DNA of 64,000 nt from Actinomycetospora soli (GCF_021026295.1 NZ_JAJNDA010000002.1:186001-250000), one strand, 5' to 3'; numbered from the stretch's first letter, positions 38,766 through 47,061 are shown. The notes: generated by a model not told the origin, from the letters alone. Made by a program: numbers and translations.

Positions 38766-39376
38766 CCCAGGCCCAGGTCGTCGAGCCCGAGCAGCGCCCG
38801 GTAGGGCACCCCCCGCTCCTCGATGACCTCGGCGGCGCCGGTGGCGCGGTCGACGATCGTCGCGACCCCCACCACCTCGGCGCCCGCCTCGCGCAGCGCG
38901 TCGAGCGCGGTGACCGGGCTGCCGCCCGTGGTGGAGGTGTCCTCCACGACGAGCACCCGCCGCCCGGCGACGTCGGGTCCCTCCACCCGTCGCTGCATGC
39001 CGTGGCCCTTGGCCTCCTTGCGCACCACGAACGCGTCCACCGGACGACCCGGGGCGTGCATGATCGCCGCGCCGACCGGGTCGGCGCCCATGGTCAGCCC
39101 GCCGGCGGCGTCGTAGGACCAGTCGGCGGTCATCTCCCGCAGCAGCCGCCCGATCAGCGGCGCCGCCTCGTGGTGGAGGCTGATCCGCCGCATGTCCACG
39201 TAGTAGTCCGCCTCGCGGCCGGAGGACAGCGTGACGCGGCCGTGCACCACGGCGAGCTCGCGGGCCAGGGCCGCGAGCCGGTCGCGGGCCGCCCGGTCCA
39301 CGTCGGGGCCGCCGCCGACGACGGCGACGGCGCGTTCCGCGGGGGCTCCGGGCAGGGGTGCGTGCGGCGAGGGCAT
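38762..39376 (-). CDS. pyrE: Orotate phosphoribosyltransferase
   Basis: PyrE (204 residues) makes OMP from orotate and PRPP in pyrimidine synthesis. It has LSSGREADYYVDMRR, VRKEAKGHGMQRRVEG and the PRPP loop VLVVEDTSTTGGS. ATG 39376 has CACAAT 6 bases upstream, a possible leaderless start with a C at position 1 of the -10 box. Translation is coupled to the methyltransferase gene by a 4-base overlap. Confidence 0.94.
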   Translation of the reverse strand: MPSPHAPLPGAPAERAVAVVGGGPDVDRAARDRLAALARELAVVHGRVTLSSGREADYYVDMRRISLHHEAAPLIGRLLREMTADWSYDAAGGLTMGADPVGAAIMHAPGRPVDAFVVRKEAKGHGMQRRVEGPDVAGRRVLVVEDTSTTGGSPVTALDALREAGAEVVGVATIVDRATGAAEVIEERGVPYRALLGLDDLGLG

Positions 39377-39401
39377 GGGCCCATTGTGACGACGGCCCGG
39401 G

Positions 39402-40334
39402 TCAGGACCGGACGGACGCCCGCGGGTCGACCGTCGCGCGCAGCCATCGGTGCCGACGGCTCGACGGGTCGGTGGAGGCGGCGGCCATGAGACGTTGCCG
39501 GGCGGTGGTGAGCGGCTCCCGCAGCAGACCGGCCACGACGTCGCGGCGGCGGACCACGTCGCGGTGACGCTCCCGCAGCTCGCGCAGGAACTGGTGCTGC
39601 AGGGCGATGTTGCGGCGGAACGCGCTCGAGGTCACCGACCCCGTCGCGAGCCGGAACGCCGAGAGCGTGCGGGGCATCCCGAAGAACCCGCCGTGCTCGA
39701 CGAGCCGGGCCGCGAGCCCGATGTCCAGCGCGTACGGGTTGTCGGGGAAACCGCCCGCCGCGTCGTAGGCCGTGCGGCGGAACAGCATGTTGCCGGGCAC
39801 CCCGAGCGGACTGCCGCGGTGGCGCACGATCCGGCGGATCACCGTGGTGGTGTCCTGCCGGCCCAGCAGGTCCCGGCTGCGCAGGGCCCGGTCGCGGGAC
39901 AGCACGTGGTCGTCGTCGTCCACCAGGTCGTGGCGGCAGGAGACCAGCGGGAGACCGGGGTCGTCGTCGAGCACCGGGACCTGCTCCGCGAGCGCCGTCG
40001 GGTAGATCAGGTCGTCCGCGCTCAGCACCTTCACCAGCGGCGCCCGGGAGAGCTCCACGGCCCGCCGGAAGTTCTGCGGCGCGGGGATCGTCTCGGGGTT
40101 GCGCTCCAGCCGCACCCGCGGGTCGGTGACGCTCCGCACGACGTCCGCCGACCCGTCGGTGCAGGCGTTGTCGAGGACGACCACCTCGTAGTCCTCGAAG
40201 GTCTGGGCGAGCACGCTCGCCAGCGTGCGGCCGATGTACCGCTCCTTCTGGTAGAGCGGGATCACCACCGACACCCGGGGCGTCACCGTGGAGACCCGCA
40301 GCTCATGGACTCCATCGTGACCACCGCCGGACAC
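39402..40334 (-). CDS. Family 2 glycosyltransferase
   Basis: The 310-residue product has the GT-A fold of GT2 enzymes: VSVVIPLYQKERYIGRTLASVLAQTF, VLDNACTDGSADVV, and the metal-binding KVLSADDLIYPTAL with the DxD-like Ser-Ala-Asp-Asp. A C-terminal basic region follows. Donor and acceptor are unknown. There is no membrane segment. GTG 40334 has GGAG 10 bases upstream; GTG 40286 (VTPRVSVV) is a tighter alternative. Confidence 0.87.
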   Translation of the reverse strand: MSGGGHDGVHELRVSTVTPRVSVVIPLYQKERYIGRTLASVLAQTFEDYEVVVLDNACTDGSADVVRSVTDPRVRLERNPETIPAPQNFRRAVELSRAPLVKVLSADDLIYPTALAEQVPVLDDDPGLPLVSCRHDLVDDDDHVLSRDRALRSRDLLGRQDTTTVIRRIVRHRGSPLGVPGNMLFRRTAYDAAGGFPDNPYALDIGLAARLVEHGGFFGMPRTLSAFRLATGSVTSSAFRRNIALQHQFLRELRERHRDVVRRRDVVAGLLREPLTTARQRLMAAASTDPSSRRHRWLRATVDPRASVRS

Positions 40335-40342
40335 ACGGTCAA

Positions 40343-40360
40343 CGCTCCGGTGACGGAGCG
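40343..40360 (-). terminator. Small hairpin between the SDR and glycosyltransferase genes
   Basis: CGCTCCG (40343-40349) and CGGAGCG (40354-40360) with a GTGA loop. It could end the dehydrogenase transcript or mask the glycosyltransferase ribosome-binding site. Confidence 0.4.
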
Positions 40361-40385
40361 TCGTAATCGTCCGTTTCGTCCGGCC

Positions 40386-41144
40386 TCACCCGCGGCCCGA
40401 GGCACTCCGACGGGCCAGCGCGTGCACGAGGCGTGGCGGCGCGAGCCGGGAGGCGAGCACGATCGCCTTGTAGAGCGGGTGCGGCACCGACACCGGACGG
40501 CCGCGCTCGAAGTCGGCCAGCGCGGTCGACACGACGTCGTCGGCGTCCATCCACGCGAACGCCGGGCCGGTGCGGGCCTGCCCGAAGCGCTGGTGGAACT
40601 CGGTCTTCACGAACCCGGGGCACAGCGCCATCACGTGCACCCCGGTGCCGGCGAGGACGCCCGCGAGGTTCTGCGACAGCATCGTCACGTAGGCCTTGCC
40701 CGCGCCGTAGACCGAGCCGCGACCGGGCAGGAAGCCCGCGACGCTGGACACGTTCAGGACCCCGCCGCGGCCCCGGGCGATCATGCCGGGCAGCGCGACA
40801 CGGGTCAGGCGCAGCACGGTGGTCACGTTGACCTCGTGGTTGGCCGCGAGCACGTCGAGGTCGGTCTCGACGAACTCGCCCGCCGTCCCGTAGCCCGCGT
40901 TGTTGACGAGCAGGTCCACCGGACGGTCCTCGTCGGCGAGCCGCGCCTCGACGGCACGGCGGGCCTCCGGGTCGGCCAGGTCGGCGACCAGCACCTCCGC
41001 GTTCCCGAGCCGGTCGGCCAGGGCGCGCAGCCGGACATCGTCCCGCGCGACCAGCACGAGCGCGTAGCCGGCCGCGGAGAGCTGGACGGCGAACTCGGTG
41101 CCCAGTCCGGAGCTGGCCCCCGTGACCAGCGCGGTCCGCGTCAC
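40386..41144 (-). CDS. Short-chain dehydrogenase/reductase
   Basis: The 252-residue classical SDR has the nucleotide motif TGASSGLGTEFA, NNAGYG, the catalytic Ser in NVSSVAGFLPG and the Y-x-x-x-K pair in VYGAGKAYV. Its substrate is unknown; similar proteins act in lipid or secondary metabolism. GTG 41144 overlaps the upstream stop codon (GTGA), so it is coupled to the acidic-tail membrane protein gene. Confidence 0.9.
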   Translation of the reverse strand: MTRTALVTGASSGLGTEFAVQLSAAGYALVLVARDDVRLRALADRLGNAEVLVADLADPEARRAVEARLADEDRPVDLLVNNAGYGTAGEFVETDLDVLAANHEVNVTTVLRLTRVALPGMIARGRGGVLNVSSVAGFLPGRGSVYGAGKAYVTMLSQNLAGVLAGTGVHVMALCPGFVKTEFHQRFGQARTGPAFAWMDADDVVSTALADFERGRPVSVPHPLYKAIVLASRLAPPRLVHALARRSASGRG

Positions 41145-42316
41145 CGGCCCCGGAACTTCCCGCTGCGCCAGGTGCTGCCCTGGGACGAGCGCGGGCCGTC
41201 CGACCGCGGCGGGTCGGGCTCGGGGTCGTCGCTCTCGAGGTCGTAGGGGATGTCGGCGGGCCGGTCACGGTGCGTCGGACGGCCGCGTTCGCCCTCGGCG
41301 GCGCGGTACGGGCTCGTGTCCTCGTCGCCGGAGGCGAACGCCTCGAACTCGTCGTCGAAGTCGTCGTCGTCCTGGTCGTGCCTGTCGGTCCGGGCCTTCG
41401 CCGCCGCTCCGGAACCGGCCGGACGGCCGACGGTCGTCGTCGGTGCGTCGTCCTCGTCGCGCCGGTCGCGGTCGCGGTCGCGGCGGTCGACCACCGTGGT
41501 CGGGGCGTCGTCGTCCCGGTCGTCCCGGTCGTCCCGGTCGTCCCGGTCCTCGCGCTCCACGGTCTCGGTGCGGGACTCGTCGGCCGGGCTGCCGACCGGC
41601 GGCACCGCCCGTTCCGGCTCCCGCTTCCCGACGACGGACGTGGGCGCGTCGTCGCCGCGCGGCTCCGCGCCGGCGCCGGGCCCGCCCTCGACGGCCTCCT
41701 TGATCGCGGCCGAGACCTCCACGAGCGACTCGATGAGCCCCTCGACGCGGTCCGGGTCGGCCTCGGGGTCGATCGAGGCGAGCACCCAGGTGTCCTCGGC
41801 CCACACCAGCGGCACGTCGGCGCCGACCCGGTCGGCGGCGTCGGTGACCTGGCGGGTCAGCAGCCGCCGTCCCTCGAGCGCGTTCGACACGAAGGCGTAG
41901 CGGCGGCCGACCTGCCCGAGGTTGTCGAGCTCGTCGTCGTCCGGCCGCGGCGACTCGGGCAGCCGCAGCTCCAGGGCCACCGGCACCGCGACGGTGCCGC
42001 GCACCGCGGCGATCGTGCCGATCGTCCGGCCGTCCTGCTCCTGGTCGAAGATGCAGCCGAGGCGGCGGCCACCCGGGCCGGGGACCGCACCGGTCGCCAC
42101 GTCGTACGCCTGCCGGGGGCCGTCACCGCGCAGCGTCCCGTAGCGCCAGGCGTGCGGCGGCGAGGACAGCGCGTCGGTGAACTCCCAGCCCTTCGACGCC
42201 GCCCACTCCCGCCGGTCGTTGCCCCGGCGGTCCGGACGCGCACGGTCGTACCAGAGCAGCAGCGCACCGCCGGCTGCGGCGACGAGCGCCACGACGAACC
42301 AGATCCAGGCAGGCAC
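41141..42316 (-). CDS. Membrane-anchored protein with acidic repeat tail
   Basis: The 391-residue protein begins with one membrane segment (about 2-22), followed by a folded domain (about 30-200: KGWEFTDALSSPPHAWRYGTLRGDGP ... RPDDDELDNLGQVGRRYAFVSNALEGRRLLTRQV) typical of a conserved actinobacterial family of unknown role. The C-terminal 190 residues are disordered and charged, with tandem Arg-Asp-Asp units. The start GTG 42316 has TACGCT (42323-42328, complement) 6 bases upstream. Divergent from the ABC-F gene; coupled to the SDR gene. Confidence 0.75.
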   Translation of the reverse strand: MPAWIWFVVALVAAAGGALLLWYDRARPDRRGNDRREWAASKGWEFTDALSSPPHAWRYGTLRGDGPRQAYDVATGAVPGPGGRRLGCIFDQEQDGRTIGTIAAVRGTVAVPVALELRLPESPRPDDDELDNLGQVGRRYAFVSNALEGRRLLTRQVTDAADRVGADVPLVWAEDTWVLASIDPEADPDRVEGLIESLVEVSAAIKEAVEGGPGAGAEPRGDDAPTSVVGKREPERAVPPVGSPADESRTETVEREDRDDRDDRDDRDDDAPTTVVDRRDRDRDRRDEDDAPTTTVGRPAGSGAAAKARTDRHDQDDDDFDDEFEAFASGDEDTSPYRAAEGERGRPTHRDRPADIPYDLESDDPEPDPPRSDGPRSSQGSTWRSGKFRGR

Positions 42317-42322
42317 CCACCG

Positions 42323-42403
42323 AGCGTAGGCCCGCGCCCCACCCCGATGGGGGAGGACACTCGGAGTGACCATGCTTTTCCGCTCGAGCACTACGCTCGG
42401 GTC
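42323..42403. promoter_or_regulatory. Paired divergent leaderless promoters
   Basis: Both genes at this divergent junction have TACGCTCGG at their -10 position: the complement of 42320-42328 for the membrane protein (6 bases to GTG 42316) and 42392-42400 for the ABC-F gene (6 bases to GTG 42404). Confidence 0.55.
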
Positions 42404-44053
42404 GTGCAGGCCACCCTCGTCGCCCGCGACGTCTCCGCCGTCCACGGCGCCCGCACGGTGTTCGCCGGGGCCGACCTCACCGTCGCCCCGGGCGACGTGA
42501 TCGGGCTCGTCGGCGCGAACGGCGCCGGCAAGTCCACCTTCCTGCGCATCCTCGCGGGACTGGAGAAGCCGGACACCGGCGGCGTCGAGCTCGCGCCGCC
42601 CACGGCCACCGTCGGGCACCTGCCGCAGGAGCCGTCCCGGCGGCCGGGCGAGACGATCGAGGGGTTCCTCGCGCGCCGGACCGGGGTCGCCGACGCGCAG
42701 GCCGAGCTGGACGCGGCGACCGCGCTGCTGGAGAGCGGCGACGACGGCGAGCGCTACTCGGTCGCCCTCGAGCGGTGGCTCGACCTCGGGGGCGCCGACC
42801 TCACCGACCGCATCCCCGAGGTGGCGGCCGACCTGGGGCTGGGTCTCGGGCTCGACGCGGAGATGACGGCGCTGTCCGGCGGCCAGGCCGCCCGGGTGAA
42901 CCTCGCGGCCCTGCTGCTCGCGCGCTTCGACGTCTTCCTGCTCGACGAGCCCACCAACGACCTCGACCTCGCGGGCCTGGACCGGCTGGAGCGGTTCGTC
43001 CGCGACCTGCGCGCGCCGACGGTGGTGGTCAGCCACGACCGCGAGTTCCTCGCCCGCACCGTCACCGGCGTGCTGGAGCTCGACCTCGCCCAGCGGCAGG
43101 TCGCCTTCTACGGCGGCGGCTACGAGGCCTACCTCGCCGAGCGTGCGGTGGCCCGGCGGCACGCCCGCGAGGCCTACGAGGAGTACGCCGACAAGCGCTC
43201 CGCCCTCGAGAGCCGCATGCAGACCCAGCGCAACTGGCTCGAGCACGGCGTCCGCAACGCCCGCCGCAAGGGCGCCGGGAAGTCCGACAACGACAAGAAC
43301 GCGCGCAAGGTCCGCGCGGAGTCGACGGAGAAGCAGGCCTCGAAGGTCGCGCAGTCGCAGCGGCGGATCGAGCGCCTGGAGGTGGTCGAGGAGCCGCGCA
43401 AGGAGTGGGAGCTGCGCATGGCGATCGCCACCGCGCCCCGCTCCGGCACGGTCGTCGCCTCCCTGCACGACGCCGTCGTCCGCCGGGGCGGCTTCACCCT
43501 CGGCCCCGTGACGCTGCAGCTCGACTACGCCGACCGCGTCGCCGTCACCGGCGCCAACGGGGCCGGGAAGACCACGCTGCTCGGCCTGCTGCTCGGCAGG
43601 GTCCTTCCCGACGCCGGGTCGGCGCAGTTGGGCTCGGGGGTGGTGGTCGGGGAGGTGGACCAGGCCCGCGGCCTGTTCGCCGGCGAGCGGACGCTGCTGG
43701 ACGCGTTCTCGCGGGAGCCGGAGGTCGACCGGTGGCCGACCGCGGAGGTCCGGACGCTGCTCGCCAAGTTCGGGCTCGGCGCCGAGCACGTGCACCGGCC
43801 CGCCGACTCCCTGTCCCCCGGCGAGCGCACCCGCGCGGCGCTGGCCCTGCTGCAGGCGCGCGGGGTGAACCTGCTGGTCCTCGACGAGCCGACCAACCAC
43901 CTCGACCTGCCCGCGATCGAGCAGCTGGAGTCCGCGCTCGACTCGTTCACGGGCACGGTCCTGCTGGTCACCCACGACCGTCGGATGCTCGACACGGTGC
44001 GCACCACGCGGCGCTGGCACGTCGAGGGCGGGCAGGTCCGCGAGGCCGGATGA
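42404..44053 (+). CDS. ABC-F family ATPase
   Basis: The 549-residue protein has two ABC domains and no membrane helices. Walker A boxes are GANGAGKS (38-45) and GANGAGKT (about 383-390). ABC signatures are LSGGQAARVNLAALLLA and LSPGERTRAALALLQ, and Walker B boxes are LLDEPTNDLDL and VLDEPTNHLDL. A basic linker (about 240-350) of the ABC-F type lies between them and would reach the ribosome. ABC-F proteins rescue or protect ribosomes, some giving antibiotic resistance; which class this is cannot be told. The leaderless start fits GTG 42404. Confidence 0.9.
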   Translation: MQATLVARDVSAVHGARTVFAGADLTVAPGDVIGLVGANGAGKSTFLRILAGLEKPDTGGVELAPPTATVGHLPQEPSRRPGETIEGFLARRTGVADAQAELDAATALLESGDDGERYSVALERWLDLGGADLTDRIPEVAADLGLGLGLDAEMTALSGGQAARVNLAALLLARFDVFLLDEPTNDLDLAGLDRLERFVRDLRAPTVVVSHDREFLARTVTGVLELDLAQRQVAFYGGGYEAYLAERAVARRHAREAYEEYADKRSALESRMQTQRNWLEHGVRNARRKGAGKSDNDKNARKVRAESTEKQASKVAQSQRRIERLEVVEEPRKEWELRMAIATAPRSGTVVASLHDAVVRRGGFTLGPVTLQLDYADRVAVTGANGAGKTTLLGLLLGRVLPDAGSAQLGSGVVVGEVDQARGLFAGERTLLDAFSREPEVDRWPTAEVRTLLAKFGLGAEHVHRPADSLSPGERTRAALALLQARGVNLLVLDEPTNHLDLPAIEQLESALDSFTGTVLLVTHDRRMLDTVRTTRRWHVEGGQVREAG

Positions 44054-44079
44054 GAGTCCTCTCATCGGCGCGTCATCGG
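44050..44079 (+). promoter_or_regulatory. Candidate response-regulator binding region upstream of lipoprotein 1
   Basis: An inverted repeat ATGAGAG-TC-CTCTCAT (44050-44065) overlaps the ABC-F stop codon. TCATCGG then occurs twice, 11 bases apart (44062-44068 and 44073-44079), the spacing of OmpR-family direct-repeat sites. A similar block is found upstream of lipoprotein 2 (47127-47168). Confidence 0.5.
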
Positions 44080-44110
44080 GGCCTCACCCACGGCGCCGAG
44101 GCTCGTCGTC

Positions 44111-44353
44111 GTGACCCGATCCCGCCTCGCCGCCGCCGCCCTGCTCGTGGCCCTGACCGGTCTCGCCGCCTGCGACACCGCGGGCGCCCCGACCCTGCCC
44201 GCCCCGGTGTCGGTGCCCTCCGCGGTCCCGGGAGCACCGGCGGACGACGGGGACGACGACGACGGCACGGTCGCCCCGCCGCCGGCCGGGCAGGACCAGG
44301 ATGACGACGGACCCGACGACGGGCCGGACGACGGACCCGACGACGACAACTGA
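44111..44353 (+). CDS. Small lipoprotein with Asp-rich repeat tail (lipoprotein 1)
   Basis: The 80-residue precursor has a basic start, a hydrophobic core and a lipobox GLAAC (Cys21). The mature part is Pro-rich, then acidic, with tandem Gly-Pro-Asp-Asp units at the end. Nothing suggests an enzyme. The acidic tail could bind divalent cations or cationic compounds (inference). It overlaps the kinase gene by 53 bases and shares features with the lipoprotein at 46756-47061. GTG 44111 is the start. Confidence 0.75.
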   Translation: MTRSRLAAAALLVALTGLAACDTAGAPTLPAPVSVPSAVPGAPADDGDDDDGTVAPPPAGQDQDDDGPDDGPDDGPDDDN

Positions 44354-45788
44354 GCCGCGGGGCGGTCGGCTCTCCGCACGGCTGCGGATCGTCGCCTGGG
44401 TGCTGCTCGTGGTGCTGGCGAGCCTCGCCGTCGTCACGGTGGTGACCTGGCGGCTGTCGGTGCGCGAGACCGACGCCCGGATGGACGCGGCGCTGCGGAC
44501 CGAGATCGACGAGTTCACGGGGCTGACGGCCTCCGGCCGCGACCCGTCGTCGGGAACGCCCTTCGGCACGGTCGACGCCGTCCTGCAGACCGCCATCACC
44601 TACAACCTCGCCCGGCCGAACGAGAAGTTCCTGGGCTACGTCGACGGCGTGTTCCGGTTCCAGAGCCGCCAGGCGAGCCCGGTGCTGCTCTCCGCCGACC
44701 CCGCGTTCACCCGGCTCGTCGGGTCGGTCGACGCACCGACGTCCGGGCAGTACGCGAGCGCGGCGGGCGAGGTGCGCTACCTCGCGGTGCCGGTGAGCCT
44801 GGCGGGCGCGCCGGGCCGCGGCGTGCTCGTGGCGGCCTACTTCGCCGACCAGGAACGGGAGGCCGCCGACGACGCCGCGCTGCTCATGGTGGGCGTCGGT
44901 GCGGTCACCGCCCTGCTCGCCGCGGGCGGGGCGTGGTTCGTGGCCGGCCGCATCCTGGCGCCGGTGCGCTCCGTCGCCCGCACCGCGCGGGCGATCACCG
45001 AGACCGACCTGTCCGCCCGCATCCGGATCGAGACGGGCCGCGACGAGATGGGGGACCTGGTGGGTGCCGTGAACGCGATGCTCGACCGGCTCGAGGCCGG
45101 TGCCGCCGAGCAGCGGCGCTTCGTCGACGACGCCGGGCACGAGCTGCGCACGCCGATCACGATCGTCCGGGGCCACCTGGAGGTCCTCGACGCGTCCGAC
45201 CCGGACGACGTCCGCGAGGCGGTCGCGCTGGTCGACGACGAGCTGGAGCGGATGAACCGCATCGTCGCCGACCTCCTCGTGCTGGCAAAGGCCGAACAGC
45301 CGACGTTCGTTCGGCCGGCACCGACCGACGTCGGCGTGCTGGTCGAGGAGACGCTCGCGAAGGCCCGCGGGCTCGGCGACCGGAGCTGGGGCGTCGTGGC
45401 GTCGGTCGACGGACTGGTCGCCGCCCTCGACGCGCAGCGGATCACGCAGGCCCTGCTCGCGCTCGCCGACAACGCGGTGGCGCACACCGTGCCCGCCGAC
45501 CGCATCGTGCTGGGCGCGTCGATGGAGGGCGGGGTGCTGCGGCTGCGGGTGTCGGACACCGGCCCGGGGGTCGCGCCGGCCGACCGGGACCGCATCTTCG
45601 GCCGCTTCGCCCGCGGGTCCGGGACGCGCCGCACCGACGGCGCCGGGCTCGGGCTCGCCGTCGTCGGCGCCATCGCCGCGGCGCACAGCGGCCGGGTGGA
45701 GCTGTCGGACGGGATCGGCGGCGGGCGTCCCGGCGAGAGCGGGCCGGGCGCGACCTTCACCGTCGTCGTCCCGTGGCGGGCGTCGTGA
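44301..45788 (+). CDS. Sensor histidine kinase
   Basis: The 495-residue kinase has a Thr-rich cytoplasmic start, membrane segments at 31-50 and 193-216, an extracytoplasmic sensor of about 140 residues, HAMP, and the H-box GHELRTPIT with His280. The N-box is ALADNAVAH, and ATP-lid motifs are DTGPGV and GAGLGLAVV. It is classed with EnvZ/MprB-type kinases. The first 18 codons lie in the Asp-rich repeat region of the lipoprotein gene, read in another frame. The start ATG 44301 has AGGACCAGG before it. Confidence 0.92.
   Translation: MTTDPTTGRTTDPTTTTEPRGGRLSARLRIVAWVLLVVLASLAVVTVVTWRLSVRETDARMDAALRTEIDEFTGLTASGRDPSSGTPFGTVDAVLQTAITYNLARPNEKFLGYVDGVFRFQSRQASPVLLSADPAFTRLVGSVDAPTSGQYASAAGEVRYLAVPVSLAGAPGRGVLVAAYFADQEREAADDAALLMVGVGAVTALLAAGGAWFVAGRILAPVRSVARTARAITETDLSARIRIETGRDEMGDLVGAVNAMLDRLEAGAAEQRRFVDDAGHELRTPITIVRGHLEVLDASDPDDVREAVALVDDELERMNRIVADLLVLAKAEQPTFVRPAPTDVGVLVEETLAKARGLGDRSWGVVASVDGLVAALDAQRITQALLALADNAVAHTVPADRIVLGASMEGGVLRLRVSDTGPGVAPADRDRIFGRFARGSGTRRTDGAGLGLAVVGAIAAAHSGRVELSDGIGGGRPGESGPGATFTVVVPWRAS
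44542..44555 (+). repeat. Dispersed 14-mer, copy 10
   Basis: Exact ACCCGTCGTCGGGA in the kinase sensor domain, read as Asp-Pro-Ser-Ser-Gly-Thr. The same peptide is found in PurD. Confidence 0.7.
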
Positions 45789-46438
45789 GCAGCATCCTGA
45801 TCGCCGAGGACGAGCCGCGCATCGCGTCGTTCGTCGAGAAGGGCCTGCGCGGCGCCGGGTTCGCGACCACCACCGTCGGCGACGGCCCGTCCGCCCGCGA
45901 CCAGGCGCTCTCCGGGCACTTCGACCTCCTCGTGCTCGACATCGGGCTGCCCGGCATGGACGGGTTCGCGGTGCTCGCGGAGCTGCGCGGGTCGGGGTCG
46001 CGGCTGCCGGTGATCGTGCTGACGGCCCGCGACTCGATCACCGACACCGTCGCGGGCCTCGAGGGCGGCGCGGACGACTACATGGCCAAGCCGTTCCGGT
46101 TCGAGGAACTGCTCGCCCGCGTCCGCCGGCGGCTCGCCGACACCTCGCCGGAGGTGACCGTGCTGCGGCACGGGTCGCTGTCGCTCGACGTGCGGACCCG
46201 GCAGGCGACGGTGGACGGGGTGGTCGTCGACCTCTCGGCCCGCGAGTACGTGCTGGCCGAGACGTTCCTGCGCCACCCCGGGCAGGTGCTCTCCCGCGAG
46301 CAGCTGCTCTCCCGGGTGTGGGGCTACGACTTCGACCCGGGGTCCAACGTCGTCGACGTCTACGTCCGCTACCTGCGCCGCAAGATCGGGGTCGAGCGCA
46401 TCGCCACCGTGCGCGGGATGGGGTACCGGCTGGTCTGA
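45785..46438 (+). CDS. OmpR-family response regulator
   Basis: The 217-residue protein has a receiver domain with the acidic pocket (Glu8/Asp9) and phospho-acceptor Asp52 in LLVLDIGLPGMDG. The conserved Thr is in VIVLTARDS and the Lys in YMAKPF. It has an OmpR/PhoB winged helix (about 125-217) with NVVDVYVRYLRRKIG as recognition helix. GTG 45785 overlaps the kinase TGA, so the pair is coupled. Candidate sites lie upstream of both flanking lipoprotein genes. Confidence 0.95.
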   Translation: MSSILIAEDEPRIASFVEKGLRGAGFATTTVGDGPSARDQALSGHFDLLVLDIGLPGMDGFAVLAELRGSGSRLPVIVLTARDSITDTVAGLEGGADDYMAKPFRFEELLARVRRRLADTSPEVTVLRHGSLSLDVRTRQATVDGVVVDLSAREYVLAETFLRHPGQVLSREQLLSRVWGYDFDPGSNVVDVYVRYLRRKIGVERIATVRGMGYRLV

Positions 46439-46447
46439 GGCGGCCCC

Positions 46448-46518
46448 TGCGGCCCGGCCGCCCCTGTGGCCCGCCACCTCTGTGGCCCGCCGCCCCTGTG
46501 GCCCGCCGCCCCTGTGGC
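46448..46518 (+). repeat. 16-base tandem array
   Basis: TGTGGCCCGCC-type units recur with 16-base spacing (TGTGGC at 46465, 46481, 46497, 46513; a degenerate TGCGGC at 46448). The last unit runs into the GTGGCAGG start of the family-B element. Confidence 0.75.
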
Positions 46519-46567
46519 AGGAAAGCGTCGTTGCTGTCATCCAGTGGCAGGAACGCCACATCGTCGG
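46511..46567 (+). terminator. Family-B repeat element after the response regulator
   Basis: CCTGTGGCAGGAAAGCGTCG is followed by TTGCTGTCATCCAGTGGCAG. CGTTGCTGTCA pairs with TGGCAGGAACG (one mismatch, one wobble) around TCCAG. It is the best-formed stem of the three copies. Confidence 0.65.
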
Positions 46568-46620
46568 CGAGCGCCACACGTGGCCCGGGCGCGGCGGCCG
46601 TCCGCGCCCTGCCTCCCGGC

Positions 46621-46746
46621 GCCCTGTCGTGGTCTCCCTGCCCGCGCCCGCCGCCTTGTCGTGGTCCCCCTGCCCGCGCCCGCCGCCTTGTCGTGGTGAT
46701 TCCCCGCGACAAGGCAGGGATGGGCCGGCGGGGGACCACGACAAGG
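46621..46746. repeat. 32-base tandem array and inverted repeat
   Basis: A 32-base unit (GCCYTGTCGTGGTCYCCCTG then CCCGCGCCCGCC) occurs at 46621 and 46653 and partly at 46685. The arm CCTTGTCGTGGTCCCCC at 46654-46670 has its exact reverse complement at 46730-46746. It lies just after the stop codon of lipoprotein 2 and could end its transcript. Confidence 0.7.
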
Positions 46747-46755
46747 TGGCCGGGG

Positions 46756-47061
46756 TCAGTCGTCCAGGTCGTCCAGGTCGTCGCGGTCATCCAGGTCGTC
46801 GCGGTCATCCAGGTCGTCGCGGTCATCCAGGTCGTCGCGGTCATCCAGGTCGTCGCGGTCGTCGTCCCAGCGGTCGTCGGCGTCGTCGTCACCGACCGGC
46901 GCCGGCGCGGGCGGGACGATCGGCTGGTTCTGGGACGCCTCGGTCACCCCCGGCACGGCGACCCCCGCCGGGAGCGGCAGGTCGTCGCCGCCGCTGCAGC
47001 CGGAGAGCAGGACGACGCCGGAGGCGGCGAGGCCGAGGACGAGCAGTCGGGTGCGGGTCAC
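46756..47061 (-). CDS. Small lipoprotein with Asp-rich repeat tail (lipoprotein 2)
   Basis: The 101-residue precursor has a signal with lipobox LLSGC (Cys22), a Pro-rich spacer and a tail of five or more tandem Arg-Asp-Asp-Leu-Asp-Asp units encoded by an 18-base DNA repeat. Its layout (VTR-basic start, lipobox, Pro-rich, Asp tail) matches the lipoprotein at 44111. GTG 47061 follows a GGGAGACC site. Its upstream region resembles that of lipoprotein 1. It converges on the kinase-regulator operon. Confidence 0.75.
   Translation of the reverse strand: MTRTRLLVLGLAASGVVLLSGCSGGDDLPLPAGVAVPGVTEASQNQPIVPPAPAPVGDDDADDRWDDDRDDLDDRDDLDDRDDLDDRDDLDDRDDLDDLDD

Larger units (their letters stand above)
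46439..46755. other. Repeat-rich gap between the response regulator and lipoprotein 2
   Basis: This 317-base region between convergent genes has no convincing gene. It holds, in order, a 16-base tandem array, a family-B element, a 32-base tandem array and a long inverted repeat, each listed separately. Confidence 0.7.

Noticed and set aside
42317-44065. In-frame upstream extension of the acidic-tail membrane protein gene
   Set aside because: It is antisense to the ABC-F gene. The membrane segment and a leaderless -10 box place the start at 42316.
46756-46860. Regular 18-base repeats resembling a non-coding satellite
   Set aside because: They keep the frame of a lipoprotein with a good lipobox and encode an Asp-rich tail.
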